NCBI GenBank assembly: GCA_910575495.1 | Contig: CAJTFS010000001.1 | Location: 248,001-312,000 of the forward strand | Direction: 5' to 3' | Length of the DNA: 64,000 nt | Source of the DNA: Bacteroidales bacterium | Lineage (GTDB): Bacteria; Bacteroidota; Bacteroidia; Bacteroidales; Rikenellaceae | Part shown: positions 25,431 through 34,784 of the stretch, piece after piece | Numbering within the stretch: the stretch's first letter is position 1 | Layout: each line of letters starts with the position of its first letter | Program-made: the position numbers and the translations under genes | Notes under the pieces: model-generated | The model's database searches: none | Told to the model about the DNA's origin: nothing | What the model saw: the letters and a program-made list of their open reading frames with translations, nothing else

Positions 25431-25769
25431 ATGAAGAAGCGCACCATACTCGCCAGACTCTACGCCTGCCTGCTGCTGTCGATCCTGATCGCGGCCCAGA
25501 CGGGACAGAAGGTGCACATCTACACCGAGGACCATGCCCACTTCCCGGCTTTTGCGGGCGATCTGCTGCCCGACAACGGCGCTGCGGAACGGATCGCCGA
25601 CCGCTGCATGGTCGACGACTACTGCCTTTTTTCCTGCTTCGGGCAAACCCCTCTCTACCACGCGTTCTCCTGCACGCTGCTGGCCGTGGTGACGCCCCGC
25701 GCCACCCGATGCCGGTGCGCACGCACATGCGGAACGCTTTCGCTGCGGGCTCCTCCCGCCAAGGGTTGA
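25431..25769 (+). CDS. Small exported His/Cys-containing protein
   Basis: A 112-aa protein with a hydrophobic N-terminus (MKKRTILARLYACLLLSILIAAQ) and a mature part holding potential metal ligands: H-x-Y-x-E-D-H-A-H-F near residue 30, several Cys (DRCMVDDYCLFSCFG) and a basic Cys-rich tail (RCRCARTCG). I do not recognise a family. It is 62 bp upstream of a TonB-dependent receptor with a Cys motif in its plug, so a joint role in metal or metal-chelate uptake is plausible but only inferred. Confidence 0.6.
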   Translation: MKKRTILARLYACLLLSILIAAQTGQKVHIYTEDHAHFPAFAGDLLPDNGAAERIADRCMVDDYCLFSCFGQTPLYHAFSCTLLAVVTPRATRCRCARTCGTLSLRAPPAKG

Positions 25770-25831
25770 CAGGCCGCCGCCCGACGGCGGCGAACCGACA
25801 CACGTTTTACCTATCAACCCTTACTGCACCC

Positions 25832-28144
25832 ATGAAAAAATTTTTCCTGACGGTGTTGTTCGTCGTGCCGGCGCTGGCGTGCCGTGCGACGGAAGATGAA
25901 GCACCCAAAAAACACACCGATGCCAATCTTGTGGGCCATGTCGTCGACAGCGAAACCCACGAACATATTGCGTTCGCCACGGTGGCCATCCAAGGCACCG
26001 TCTACGGCACGACGACCGACGCATCGGGCCACTACTTTCTGAAAAACCTGCCCGAGGGCGAATGCACGATCGAGATGCGCGCCCTGGGCTATACCACGCA
26101 GCAGAAACGGATCGTGCTGCGGGCGCACGAGACCCAGGAAGTCAACTTCAAGGCGGAGCCCGCCGGCATTGCGATGGACGAAGTGGTCGTCTCGGCCAGC
26201 CGCACCGCCACCCTGCGCCGCGAAGCGCCCTCGCTGGTGAGCGTGCTCAACGCCGATCTCTTCGAGAAGACCAACGCGTCGTCCTTGGCCGGCGCGCTCC
26301 CCTTCCAGCCGGGCGTACGCGTGGAGGACGACTGCCAGAACTGCGGATTCACGCAGGTGCGCATCAACGGACTCGACGGCCACTATTCGCAGATACTGGT
26401 CGATTCGCACCCGGTCTTCTCGGCCCTCACGGGCGTCTACGGGCTGGAACAGATTCCGGCCAACATGGTCGAGCGCGTGGAGGTGCTGCGCGGCGGCGGT
26501 TCGGCGCTCTACGGCTCGTCGGCCATCGGCGGCACGATCAACATCATCACGCGCGAACCCTCGCGCAGCTCGGCGCAGCTTTCGCACACGCTCACCTCCG
26601 TCGGCTGCGGCGGCACCTACGAAAACAACACGATGCTCAACGCCTCCTACGTGACCGACAACCACCGCGCCGGACTCTGCGTCTTCGGTCAGAACCGCCT
26701 CCGCTCGGGCTACGACCACGACGGCGACGGATTCACCGAGCTGCCCGTCATCCGATCGCAGTCGGCAGGCATGCGCACCTACCTGCGCACGGGAGCCTAC
26801 TCCCGCATCACGGCGCAATACCACCACCTGAGCGAATACCGCCGCGGCGGCGACCGGCTCGGCCTGCCGCCCCACGAAGCACTGGTGGCCGAGCAGACCG
26901 ACCACGCGATCGACGGCGGCAGCCTCTCGTTCGACTTCTCGACGCCCGACCGCAGCGACCGGGTGAACGCCTACGCCTCGTTCCAGAACACGGCGCGCAA
27001 GAGCTACTACGGCTCGAAGCAGGACCCCGACGCCTACGGCCGCACGCACGACCTGACGGTGGCGGCCGGAGCGCAGTATATCCATGCCTTCGAAAAGCTG
27101 TGGTTCATGCCCGCGGAACTCACCGTCGGCGCCGAATACAACTACGACGACCTTTCGGACCGCTCGCTGGGCTACGACATGACGACCGACCAGACGGTGC
27201 ACATCGCCGGCGCCTACTTCCAGAACGAATGGAAAACCAAGAAATGGTCGCTGCTCGTGGGCGGCCGTCTCGACAAGCACAGCATGGTGAGCCATGCGAT
27301 CTTCAGTCCGCGCGTCAATGTGCGCTACAACCCCACCGAATCGGTCAACCTGCGCGCGAGCTACGCCGGCGGCTACCGCGCTCCGCAAGCCTTCGACGAA
27401 GACATGCACATAGCCGTGGTGGGCGGCGAACGCGTGCGCATCCGCCTGGCCGACGATCTGAAAGAGGAGCGCTCGCACAGCGTCAGCCTCTCGGCCGATC
27501 TCTACCGCAACTTCGGCAGCGTGCGGACCAACCTGCTGGTCGAAGGATTCTACACCACGCTCAACGACGTCTTCGCCCTGCGCGATCTGCCCGAACCCGC
27601 CCCCGACGGCAGCACGATCCGCGAACGCTACAACGGCTCGGGCGCCACGGTGGCCGGCATCAACGTGGAGGGCCGCGCCATCTTCACCCGCTGGTTCGAA
27701 CTGCAGGCCGGCATGACCTGGCAGCAAAGCCGCTACAAGGAGGCCGAATACTGGAGCGAGGACGAGACGGTGGCCCCCGTGCGGCGCATGTTCCGCACGC
27801 CCGACCTCTACGGCTACTTCACCGCCCAGCTGAAACCGTGGCGCTCGCTGATGCTCGATCTGACGGGCAACTGCACGGGCGAAATGCTGGTCCAGCACAT
27901 GGCCGGCTCGGGCACCGACCGCGACGTGGCCGTGACGACGCCGCGCTTCTTCGACATGAACGCCCGGCTGAGCTACGAACTGCGCGTCTACAAGGAGATC
28001 GGACTCCAGCTCTACGGCGGCGTACAGAACCTTTTCAACGCCTATCAGAAAGATTTCGACCAGGGAGCCGACCGCGATTCGGGCTATGTCTACGGACCGT
28101 CGCTGCCGCGCAGCTGGTATGTCGGCGTGAAGCTCAATTTCTGA
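25832..28144 (+). CDS. TonB-dependent outer membrane receptor
   Basis: A 770-aa receptor: signal peptide (MKKFFLTVLFVVPALACRA), an N-terminal carboxypeptidase-like beta-sandwich (residues about 30-115, VGHVVDSETHEHIAFATVAIQG), a TonB-box-like region and plug domain (MDEVVVSASRTATLRREAPSLV; VERVEVLRGGGSALYGSSAIGGTINI), and a beta-barrel ending in the outer-membrane signal ..WYVGVKLNF. It is of the siderophore/vitamin class (BtuB/FecA), not SusC. The plug has an unusual EDDCQNCGFTQVRINGLDG segment whose CxxC could bind a metal. The substrate is not known; the small His/Cys protein upstream is probably cotranscribed. Confidence 0.9.
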   Translation: MKKFFLTVLFVVPALACRATEDEAPKKHTDANLVGHVVDSETHEHIAFATVAIQGTVYGTTTDASGHYFLKNLPEGECTIEMRALGYTTQQKRIVLRAHETQEVNFKAEPAGIAMDEVVVSASRTATLRREAPSLVSVLNADLFEKTNASSLAGALPFQPGVRVEDDCQNCGFTQVRINGLDGHYSQILVDSHPVFSALTGVYGLEQIPANMVERVEVLRGGGSALYGSSAIGGTINIITREPSRSSAQLSHTLTSVGCGGTYENNTMLNASYVTDNHRAGLCVFGQNRLRSGYDHDGDGFTELPVIRSQSAGMRTYLRTGAYSRITAQYHHLSEYRRGGDRLGLPPHEALVAEQTDHAIDGGSLSFDFSTPDRSDRVNAYASFQNTARKSYYGSKQDPDAYGRTHDLTVAAGAQYIHAFEKLWFMPAELTVGAEYNYDDLSDRSLGYDMTTDQTVHIAGAYFQNEWKTKKWSLLVGGRLDKHSMVSHAIFSPRVNVRYNPTESVNLRASYAGGYRAPQAFDEDMHIAVVGGERVRIRLADDLKEERSHSVSLSADLYRNFGSVRTNLLVEGFYTTLNDVFALRDLPEPAPDGSTIRERYNGSGATVAGINVEGRAIFTRWFELQAGMTWQQSRYKEAEYWSEDETVAPVRRMFRTPDLYGYFTAQLKPWRSLMLDLTGNCTGEMLVQHMAGSGTDRDVAVTTPRFFDMNARLSYELRVYKEIGLQLYGGVQNLFNAYQKDFDQGADRDSGYVYGPSLPRSWYVGVKLNF

Positions 28145-28328
28145 CGCGGGCCGTCCGCCCCGTAGCACAGATTGCGCCGCGGAGAGTTCCGCGGCGCTTT
28201 TTCGTACCGCATACGGGCAACCCGCAGCCTGTTCCACTCCGCAGCGCATTCCGCCAGGAAAAGACGTCCGCATCTTTCACTTTCCGCCTTTCACTTACTT
28301 GGCACGAAGTGTGCCTCCCGAAGCGGGT

Positions 28329-29663
28329 ATGCTTACCCTTCTGGCGATCCATCTGCTGTGGAGCCTCTGCGCGCTGGTCTGGACAACGCGCCGGCACCGT
28401 ATACCCGCCTCGGCCGCGGCCTGGGCCGCCGTTATTCTGCTGCTGCCCGTTGTCGGCACGCTGATCTACCTGGCTTTCGGCCTGCCGCAGCGTCCGCACG
28501 CCGTGCGCCGGCCGGGAAGCCGGGGCGACGCCCTGAGCCGGCTCATCCGCAGCGGCTGCGGCACCCGTCCCACGCTCCGCAACCGGGTGAAGGTCCTGCA
28601 CAACGGCAACAACGCCTTCTCCGCACTCATCGCCGCGCTGCAACGGGCCACGCGCACGATCCACATGGAATACTACATCTTCCGCGACGACCGCGTGGGC
28701 CGCACCATCGCCGACATCCTGATCCGCAAGGCCCGGGCGGGGGTAGAAGTGCGGGTCATCTACGACGCCGTAGGCTCGTGCGGCCTCAAACGCAAACTGC
28801 TGCACCGCATGCACGCCGCCGGCATCCGCACGGCCGCCTATGCGCCGGTCCGCTTTCCGTGGTTCCGGCCCTGCTCCACGCGCCGCAACCACCGCAAGAT
28901 AGCCATCACCGACGGCCGCACGGCCTTTCTGGGCGGCATCAACATTGCCAAATACTACCTCGACGGCGACCACTCGGGCAAGTGGCGCGACGAACATCTG
29001 CGCATGGAAGGCGACGTCGTGGCCGATCTCCAGTGCCTCTTTCTGGCCGACTGGACCGCCGCGACCGGCGAACTTACCGACCCGGCCTCCTGCATCGCCC
29101 GCCACGACATCGACGAACAGCTTTCATTGCAGGTCGTGTGGTCGGAGGAGGGTCCCTCGCGCACGGCCATCGCCGAAGCCTTCGCCGCACTGATCGTGCG
29201 GGCCCGCCGCCGGGTGCGCATCTGCTCGCCCTACTTCCTGCCGCCGACGCTCCTGCTCGACGCCCTGCGGCTGGCCGTGAAGAGCGGCGTGAAGGTCGAG
29301 GTGATGGTGCCGGCCGCCAGCGACTCGCGCCTGACCGATCTGGTGTCGGACTCCTATGTCGAAGACCTGCTCGACGCCGGAGCGGACCTCTACCGCTACG
29401 AAGCGGGCTTCCTCCATGCCAAGGTGCTGCTCATCGACGATCAGGCGGCATCGGTCGGCACGGCCAACATGGACTACCGCAGCCTGACGGCCAACCTTGA
29501 AGTGACGGTCATCCTCCGCGACCGCGAGACGGTCCGCCGCATGGCCGCCACCTTCGATCGCGACCTGGCGGCCTGCGCACGCATCGACCGCCGCAACTGG
29601 CACCCTTCGCTGCTCCGCCGCACAGCAGGCGACCTGCTGCGGCTTGCGGCCCCCATGCTGTAA
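28329..29663 (+). CDS. cls: Cardiolipin synthase (phospholipase D family)
   Basis: A 444-aa membrane enzyme that condenses two phosphatidylglycerol molecules into cardiolipin. Two N-terminal membrane helices (MLTLLAIHLLWSLCALVW; AWAAVILLLPVVGTLIYLAF) precede two PLD domains, each with an HxKx4D motif: NHRKIAITDG and LHAKVLLIDD. The typical HMEYYIFRDD and SPYFLPPTLLLDAL blocks are also seen. The start at 28329 was chosen so the protein begins with the first helix. Monocistronic. Confidence 0.93.
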   Translation: MLTLLAIHLLWSLCALVWTTRRHRIPASAAAWAAVILLLPVVGTLIYLAFGLPQRPHAVRRPGSRGDALSRLIRSGCGTRPTLRNRVKVLHNGNNAFSALIAALQRATRTIHMEYYIFRDDRVGRTIADILIRKARAGVEVRVIYDAVGSCGLKRKLLHRMHAAGIRTAAYAPVRFPWFRPCSTRRNHRKIAITDGRTAFLGGINIAKYYLDGDHSGKWRDEHLRMEGDVVADLQCLFLADWTAATGELTDPASCIARHDIDEQLSLQVVWSEEGPSRTAIAEAFAALIVRARRRVRICSPYFLPPTLLLDALRLAVKSGVKVEVMVPAASDSRLTDLVSDSYVEDLLDAGADLYRYEAGFLHAKVLLIDDQAASVGTANMDYRSLTANLEVTVILRDRETVRRMAATFDRDLAACARIDRRNWHPSLLRRTAGDLLRLAAPML

Positions 29664-29883
29664 GCGCAATAAATCAAGAATTTCAACGTTCCTTTCTTGC
29701 CCCGGCATAGCTTGCCCGGCTCTGCACGCGGCCTATGGAAAAGTCCGCAGCGGCTGTCGGACCGGATCCTGTACTGCGGCTCTCCGGAACCGGACGCTGC
29801 CCGGAAAAAGGGGCCGTTCCGACCGGCAAACGGCGGAGCCGCAAGCCGTTCGGAGACGAGCCGCCGGCCCGAAAAAACAATTT
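29664..29883. other. Intergenic region before bamD
   Basis: About 220 bp without supported gene; GC-rich with small inverted repeats only. Confidence 0.4.
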
Positions 29884-29915
29884 TTTGCTTTTCGCCGATT
29901 TTATGCGTAATTTTG
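29884..29915 (+). promoter_or_regulatory. Promoter of the bamD operon
   Basis: TTTG at 29884-29887, a 20-nt spacer, TAATTTTG at 29908-29915, 28 nt before the ATG. Confidence 0.75.
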
Positions 29916-29943
29916 CGCGATAAAGCGCCGTAAACGATTCATC

Positions 29944-30762
29944 ATGAAGCAACGATTCGCACACCTCCTCTGCGCCGCCCTCCTTGCGGTCATTCTCAGC
30001 GGCTGCAGCGGCATGAACGCCCTGCTCAAGAGCGGACAGCCCGAACAGATCTACGCCAAGGCGCTGGAATACTACGGCAACGAGAAGTGGCAGCGCGCCT
30101 CGACGCTTTTCGAAGGAGCGCAGCACTTCTACATCGGCACGCCGCGCGAAGACTCCATCTCGTTCTACAACGCCCGCTGCAAGTTCAAGAACCGCGACTA
30201 CGACACCGCCGCGCAGCTGTTCGACGACTTCCGCCGCAAGTTCGGCCGCAGCGCTTTCATCGAAGATGCCGAAGGGATGTACGCCATGTGCTTCTACTAC
30301 CTCTCGCCGGGCCCCTCGCGCGACCAGACCCTCACGAGCCAGGCGCTGCTGGCCATCAACGAATTCGTCTCGCGCTACCCCGACAGCAAGCAGGTCGACA
30401 ACTTTCTGAAGATCAACGAAGAGCTCAACGAACGTCTGCACGAAAAAGCCTACCTCAACGCCTACACCTACTACAAGATCGGCCGCTACAAATCGGCCAT
30501 CACGGCGCTGAAAAACGCCTTGAAGGAGTATCCCGACAGCAAGCACCGCGAGGAGATCATGTATCTGATCGTCGACTCGGGCTACCGCTTCGCCAGCAAC
30601 TCGATCGCCTCGAAGCAGACCGACCGCTATCTGGACATGCTCGACTCGGCCCTCTCGTTCAAGGAAGCCTACCCCGAATCGAAACACGCCAAAGAGGTGG
30701 AGCGCATGGCCCAGCACGCCCGCGACTACCTGGACCGCAACAACAAAGACAACAGCATATAA
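29944..30762 (+). CDS. bamD: Outer membrane assembly lipoprotein BamD
   Basis: A 272-aa lipoprotein with lipobox LSGC (lipid on Cys20) and five TPR-like repeats (AKALEYYGNEKWQRASTLFE; YNARCKFKNRDYDTAAQLFD; ALLAINEFVSRYPDSKQVD; YYKIGRYKSAITALKNAL). It is the essential partner of BamA for inserting beta-barrel proteins such as SusC and TonB receptors into the outer membrane. It starts the operon bamD-rpoZ-coaBC-recN, a conserved Bacteroidetes order. Confidence 0.93.
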   Translation: MKQRFAHLLCAALLAVILSGCSGMNALLKSGQPEQIYAKALEYYGNEKWQRASTLFEGAQHFYIGTPREDSISFYNARCKFKNRDYDTAAQLFDDFRRKFGRSAFIEDAEGMYAMCFYYLSPGPSRDQTLTSQALLAINEFVSRYPDSKQVDNFLKINEELNERLHEKAYLNAYTYYKIGRYKSAITALKNALKEYPDSKHREEIMYLIVDSGYRFASNSIASKQTDRYLDMLDSALSFKEAYPESKHAKEVERMAQHARDYLDRNNKDNSI

Positions 30763-30764
30763 CG

Positions 30765-31091
30765 ATGGAAATCAAGAAGAACATTCCCAACAACACCGTG
30801 ACGCGCAAGCTGGTCGACCTGGACAAGGAGACGGGCAACATCTACGAGACCGTCAACATCATCGCCCGCCGCGCCAACCAGATTTCGACCGAACTCAAGA
30901 GCGAGCTCAACCGCAAGCTGGCCGACTTCTCGTCGCCCACGGACACCATGGAGGAGACCTTCGAGAACCGCGAGCAGATCGAAATCTCGCGCTACTACGA
31001 ACGCCTGCCCAAGCCGGTGATCATCGCCACGGAAGAGTTCCTCGACGACGAACTTTTCTACAAGGAAGCCAAACCCGAGGCCGAAGCCTGA
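30765..31091 (+). CDS. rpoZ: RNA polymerase omega subunit (Bacteroidetes type)
   Basis: A 108-aa protein, 2 bp after bamD. The omega helix region is visible (TGNIYETVNIIARRANQISTELKSEL), where E. coli omega has its core MVAARRARQ-type helix; the C-terminal half is the longer Bacteroidetes extension. It aids assembly and stability of the beta-prime subunit. Short divergent omega subunits are best identified by this gene order. Confidence 0.85.
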   Translation: MEIKKNIPNNTVTRKLVDLDKETGNIYETVNIIARRANQISTELKSELNRKLADFSSPTDTMEETFENREQIEISRYYERLPKPVIIATEEFLDDELFYKEAKPEAEA

Positions 31092-31216
31092 GGACCCCGG
31101 CCGACGGGAACAGGACGGCCGGAACACGAAAAACGGACGAACAGGACCCGATCGGGCGACGGACGAACGGACACCGGGCCAAGAACGGAAGACGAGACAA
31201 CGAAAGGAGAACGAAG

Positions 31217-32449
31217 ATGGAATCCGGGCGAGCAGCGCGCCCCGCACTGGAGGGACGCCGCATTCTGTTGGGCATCACGGGCAGCATAGCGGCCTACAAA
31301 GCGGCTGTGCTCTGCCGTCTGCTGAAAACGGCAGGCGCCGAGGTGCGCGTGGTCATGACCCCGCTGGCCAAACAGTTCATCACGCCGCTGACGATGGCCA
31401 CGCTTTCGAAGAACCCCATACTGGTGGAGTTCTTCGACCCCGAAAACGGCGCCTGGAACTCCCATATCTCCCTGGGCGAGTGGGCCGACTGCCTGCTGAT
31501 CGCCCCCGCCACGGCCAACACGCTGGCCAAGATGCGCGGCGGTGCGGCCGACAACCTGCTGCTGACCACCTACCTTTCGGCCCGCTGTCCGGTGGTCGTG
31601 GCTCCGGCCATGGACCTCGACATGTATGCCCACGCCGCCACGCAGGAGAACCTGCGCACGCTGGCCGGCCGCGGAGTCGAGATCGTCGAACCGGCCGACG
31701 GCGAGCTGGCGAGCGGCCTGGTGGGCAAGGGCCGCATGGCCGAACCCGAGGAGATCGTCGCTTTTCTCGACGCCCTATTCTCCCGCACCGGGAAAAAAGG
31801 GACGCTTCAAGGCAAACGCTTCGTCGTGACGGCGGGCGCCACCATCGAAGCCATCGACCCGGTGCGCTACATCACCAACCACTCGACCGGCAAAATGGGC
31901 TATGCCATTGCCGGCGAACTGGCCCGCCGCGGCGCCGAAGTGGAGCTTGTCAGCGGACGCACCGCCCTGCCGACCCCAGCGGGCGTGACGCGGCGCGACG
32001 TGCTTTCGGCCGACGAGATGTTCGAAGCTGCCGCCACAGCGTTCGACAACGCCGACGGAGCGGTCATGTGCGCCGCCGTAGCCGACTATACGCCGGTCGA
32101 AGTATCCGAAACCAAGCTCAAGAAAGGCGAAGGCGACCTGTGCCTGGCCCTGCGCCGCACGCGCGACATTGCCGCCCACCTGGGTGCCCGGAAAGGCAGC
32201 CGCGTGCTGGTGGGTTTCGCCTTAGAGACCGACCATGAAGAGGCCAACGCCGAAGCCAAACTGGTCAAGAAAAATTTCGATTTCGTGGTGCTCAACTCGC
32301 TGCGCGACGCTGGAGCCGGATTCCGCGGCGATACCAACAAAGTGACCCTCATCGACCGTACAAACCGCGAGGAACTGCCGCTGATGAGCAAGAACGACGT
32401 GGCCGTCCGCATCGTCGACAAAATCGAAACCCTGCTCGCAGGACGCTGA
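31217..32449 (+). CDS. coaBC: Bifunctional CoaBC (phosphopantothenoylcysteine decarboxylase/synthetase)
   Basis: A 410-aa two-domain enzyme of coenzyme A synthesis. The N-terminal flavin-dependent CoaC half shows GSIAAYKAAVLCRLL, WADCLLIAPATANTLAKMRGGAADNLL with the decarboxylase active site region, and APAMDLDMY. The C-terminal CoaB half begins near residue 195 with FVVTAGATIEAIDPVRYITN and STGKMGYAIA, and has the KLKK motif region. It lies 125 bp after rpoZ in the same direction. Confidence 0.96.
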   Translation: MESGRAARPALEGRRILLGITGSIAAYKAAVLCRLLKTAGAEVRVVMTPLAKQFITPLTMATLSKNPILVEFFDPENGAWNSHISLGEWADCLLIAPATANTLAKMRGGAADNLLLTTYLSARCPVVVAPAMDLDMYAHAATQENLRTLAGRGVEIVEPADGELASGLVGKGRMAEPEEIVAFLDALFSRTGKKGTLQGKRFVVTAGATIEAIDPVRYITNHSTGKMGYAIAGELARRGAEVELVSGRTALPTPAGVTRRDVLSADEMFEAAATAFDNADGAVMCAAVADYTPVEVSETKLKKGEGDLCLALRRTRDIAAHLGARKGSRVLVGFALETDHEEANAEAKLVKKNFDFVVLNSLRDAGAGFRGDTNKVTLIDRTNREELPLMSKNDVAVRIVDKIETLLAGR

Positions 32450-32594
32450 CCGGCCGGCCGGTAGAACCGCACCGAAGTCCACGCAGGCTTCCGAAAAACC
32501 GTTGTTCAAAGGAGCCGGAAACCCGATACAACAATTTCGAAAAGCGAATTCAGACACGCTTCACCTTTCACTTCCCACCTTTCACCTTCCCGAA

Positions 32595-34235
32595 ATGTTA
32601 CGTCGTCTCACGGTTGAAAACTACGCACTGATCGACTCGCTGTCGCTGGAGCCCGACCCGCATCTGAACATCATTACGGGCGAGACGGGAGCCGGAAAAT
32701 CGATCCTTCTGGGGGCGCTCGGGCTGCTGCTGGGCGCACGGAGCGACGTTTCGGCCATCAAGGACACGTCGCGCAACTGCGTGGTGGAAGGAACGTTCGA
32801 CCTTGAGGGGCGCGGGCTCGAAGATTTCTTCGAAGAAAACGACCTCGACTACGCCCCGCAGACCACCCTCACGCGCATAGTCACCCCGGCGGGCAAAAGC
32901 CGCTCGTTCGTCAACGACATACCCGTACAGCTGGCCGCCCTGCGCGAACTGGGCACACGCCTGATCGACATCCATTCGCAACACCGGAATCTGATCCTTT
33001 CGTCGGAAGATTTCCGCATCTCGGCGCTCGACACCATAGCCGGCAACGGCGAACTGCTGTCGCAATATGGGGCCCAATACAAGCAACTTACGGAACTTGC
33101 GCGCCGCCTGGCCGCCCTGCGCGAAGCAGCCGAAGAAGGCCGCCGCAACGAAGAATGGCTCCGCTTCCAGGCCGAAGAACTCACGGCCGCCGATCTGCGG
33201 GCGGGCGAACAGGCGGAGATCGAAGAAGAACTGGCCGTGCTGGAAAACGCCGACCGCATCGGTGAAGCGCTCGGCGGGCTGTGCAACGCGCTGGAGACCG
33301 ATGAAACGGGTATCCTCTCGCAGCTTAAGAACGCCGAAACAGCGCTGACGCACGTCCAGTCCCATTATCCGGCTGCCGGAGAATATGCCGCCCGCATCCG
33401 CTCAGTGCTCGAAGAACTCAAGGACATCGGCAGCTCGGCCACGGCCGACAGCGAACGCATCGACGCCGACCCGGCACGGCTGGCCAAACTTTCAGGCCGA
33501 CTGGACACCCTGCTGGCTCTGCAACAGAAACACCGCACGGCCGACGAAGCCGAACTGATCGCCGTGCGCGACCGCTGCCTGCTGCAACTGGCCGCCATCG
33601 ACCACGGCAGCGAAGCGATCGCCGAAGCGGAGAACGCCCTGCAAAAGGCGCAGGAAAAAACGGAAAAACTGGCCGAAAAACTCCGCAAGGCCCGCGCCAA
33701 GGCGGCGCCCCGGTTCGCCGAAACCATCCGCACGACGCTGACCGGCCTGGGCATGCCCGAAACCATATTCGAGATAACCCTGACGCCTACAACACTCGGG
33801 CGTACGGGAGCCGACACGGTGGAGTACCTCTTCACGGCCAACCGCGGAGCCCAGCCCCAACCCATCGAGAAGATCGCATCGGGCGGTGAACTCTCGCGCG
33901 TGATGCTTGCCATCAAGGCCCTGCTTGCCAGCCGGATGCAGCTGCCGACGATCGTTTTCGACGAAATCGACACGGGAGTCTCGGGCCGCATAGCCGACGC
34001 CATGGGCGAAATCATCGCGCAGCTCTCGGCGACGATGCAGGTGATCGACATCACCCACCTGCCGCAGGTAGCCTCGAAGGGAGGGGCCCATTTTGTGGTC
34101 TCGAAACAGGAGGGCCGCACCTCGATCGCCCGGCTGACGGACGAAGAACGCATAGGCGAGATCGCCAAGATGCTCTCGGGCAGCACCGTGACCGATGCCG
34201 CTCTGCGGCAGGCGAAAATTCTGCTGGGCCGCTAA
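32595..34235 (+). CDS. recN: DNA repair protein RecN
   Basis: A 546-aa SMC-like ATPase used in double-strand break repair. Walker A is GETGAGKSILLGALGLLLG near residue 35; a long central coiled coil (about 155-360, rich in Ala/Glu/Arg) follows; the ABC signature is IASGGELSRVMLAIKAL and Walker B is TIVFDEIDTGVSG. The start MLRRLTVENYALIDSLSLE is canonical. In many Bacteroidales a DUF4835 gene sits between coaBC and recN; it is absent here. A short repeat element begins 22 bp after the stop. Confidence 0.96.
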   Translation: MLRRLTVENYALIDSLSLEPDPHLNIITGETGAGKSILLGALGLLLGARSDVSAIKDTSRNCVVEGTFDLEGRGLEDFFEENDLDYAPQTTLTRIVTPAGKSRSFVNDIPVQLAALRELGTRLIDIHSQHRNLILSSEDFRISALDTIAGNGELLSQYGAQYKQLTELARRLAALREAAEEGRRNEEWLRFQAEELTAADLRAGEQAEIEEELAVLENADRIGEALGGLCNALETDETGILSQLKNAETALTHVQSHYPAAGEYAARIRSVLEELKDIGSSATADSERIDADPARLAKLSGRLDTLLALQQKHRTADEAELIAVRDRCLLQLAAIDHGSEAIAEAENALQKAQEKTEKLAEKLRKARAKAAPRFAETIRTTLTGLGMPETIFEITLTPTTLGRTGADTVEYLFTANRGAQPQPIEKIASGGELSRVMLAIKALLASRMQLPTIVFDEIDTGVSGRIADAMGEIIAQLSATMQVIDITHLPQVASKGGAHFVVSKQEGRTSIARLTDEERIGEIAKMLSGSTVTDAALRQAKILLGR

Positions 34236-34257
34236 CGAAATCGAACGGAAGCAGTCG

Positions 34258-34616
34258 CCCGGAGTGGTGCGGGTCACGGCCCCTGCCAGCGCGGCGGCAG
34301 ATTCAGCAATCCGCTGGCGGCATCCCCGACCGGGAAACGCCAGCTTTGCATCCCAGTCTTGCCCGAAGCCCCGGCACGTCTTCGGGCGATTCAATCCAGC
34401 GATTGCACCGAGCGCCTGCTGCGGGCTACCGCAACCGTAACGGCGAGGCAGCCTTGACGGGTGTCGGCACGAACGGGTACTACTGGTCGTCGTCCACCTT
34501 CGACTCCGGCTCGATCTCTGGTACTCGACTGAATCTCAACGCAAGCGGAGTCAACCCCATCAATAACGAGTGGCGGGTTCTCAGTCTTTCCGTGCGCTGC
34601 GTCCAGCATCTGCAAG
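34258..34616 (+). repeat. Dispersed FISUMP-cassette element, short form, copy 4
   Basis: A 359-bp element from CCCGGAGTG to CATCTGCAAG. The cassette frame (34397-34609) reads QRLHRAPAAGYRNRNGE, VGTNGYYWSSST and ..SLSVRCVQHLQ, the best-preserved FISUMP C-terminus of the four. It shares its first 70 bp and the cassette edges with copy 2 (15254-15631) and its outer ends with the 980-bp copies. The frame happens to stay open into the anti-sigma gene but shows no gene-like features between. It is codirectional with recN upstream and the sigma factor downstream. Confidence 0.85.
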
Positions 34617-34784
34617 CTGCTTTCTTGTCCCGAATCCGGGCCGGCCGGAACTTTCGCCAGCACGGCCCGCAACCCTCAACAAACGAAATTCCCATCGGCA
34701 ACACCGAAAAAAAATTCCGCATTGTTTCGTCTTTTTTTCTTTTTCCGCGTCTTATCTGCAAACGCGCGTTAAAAACAAAAAAAC

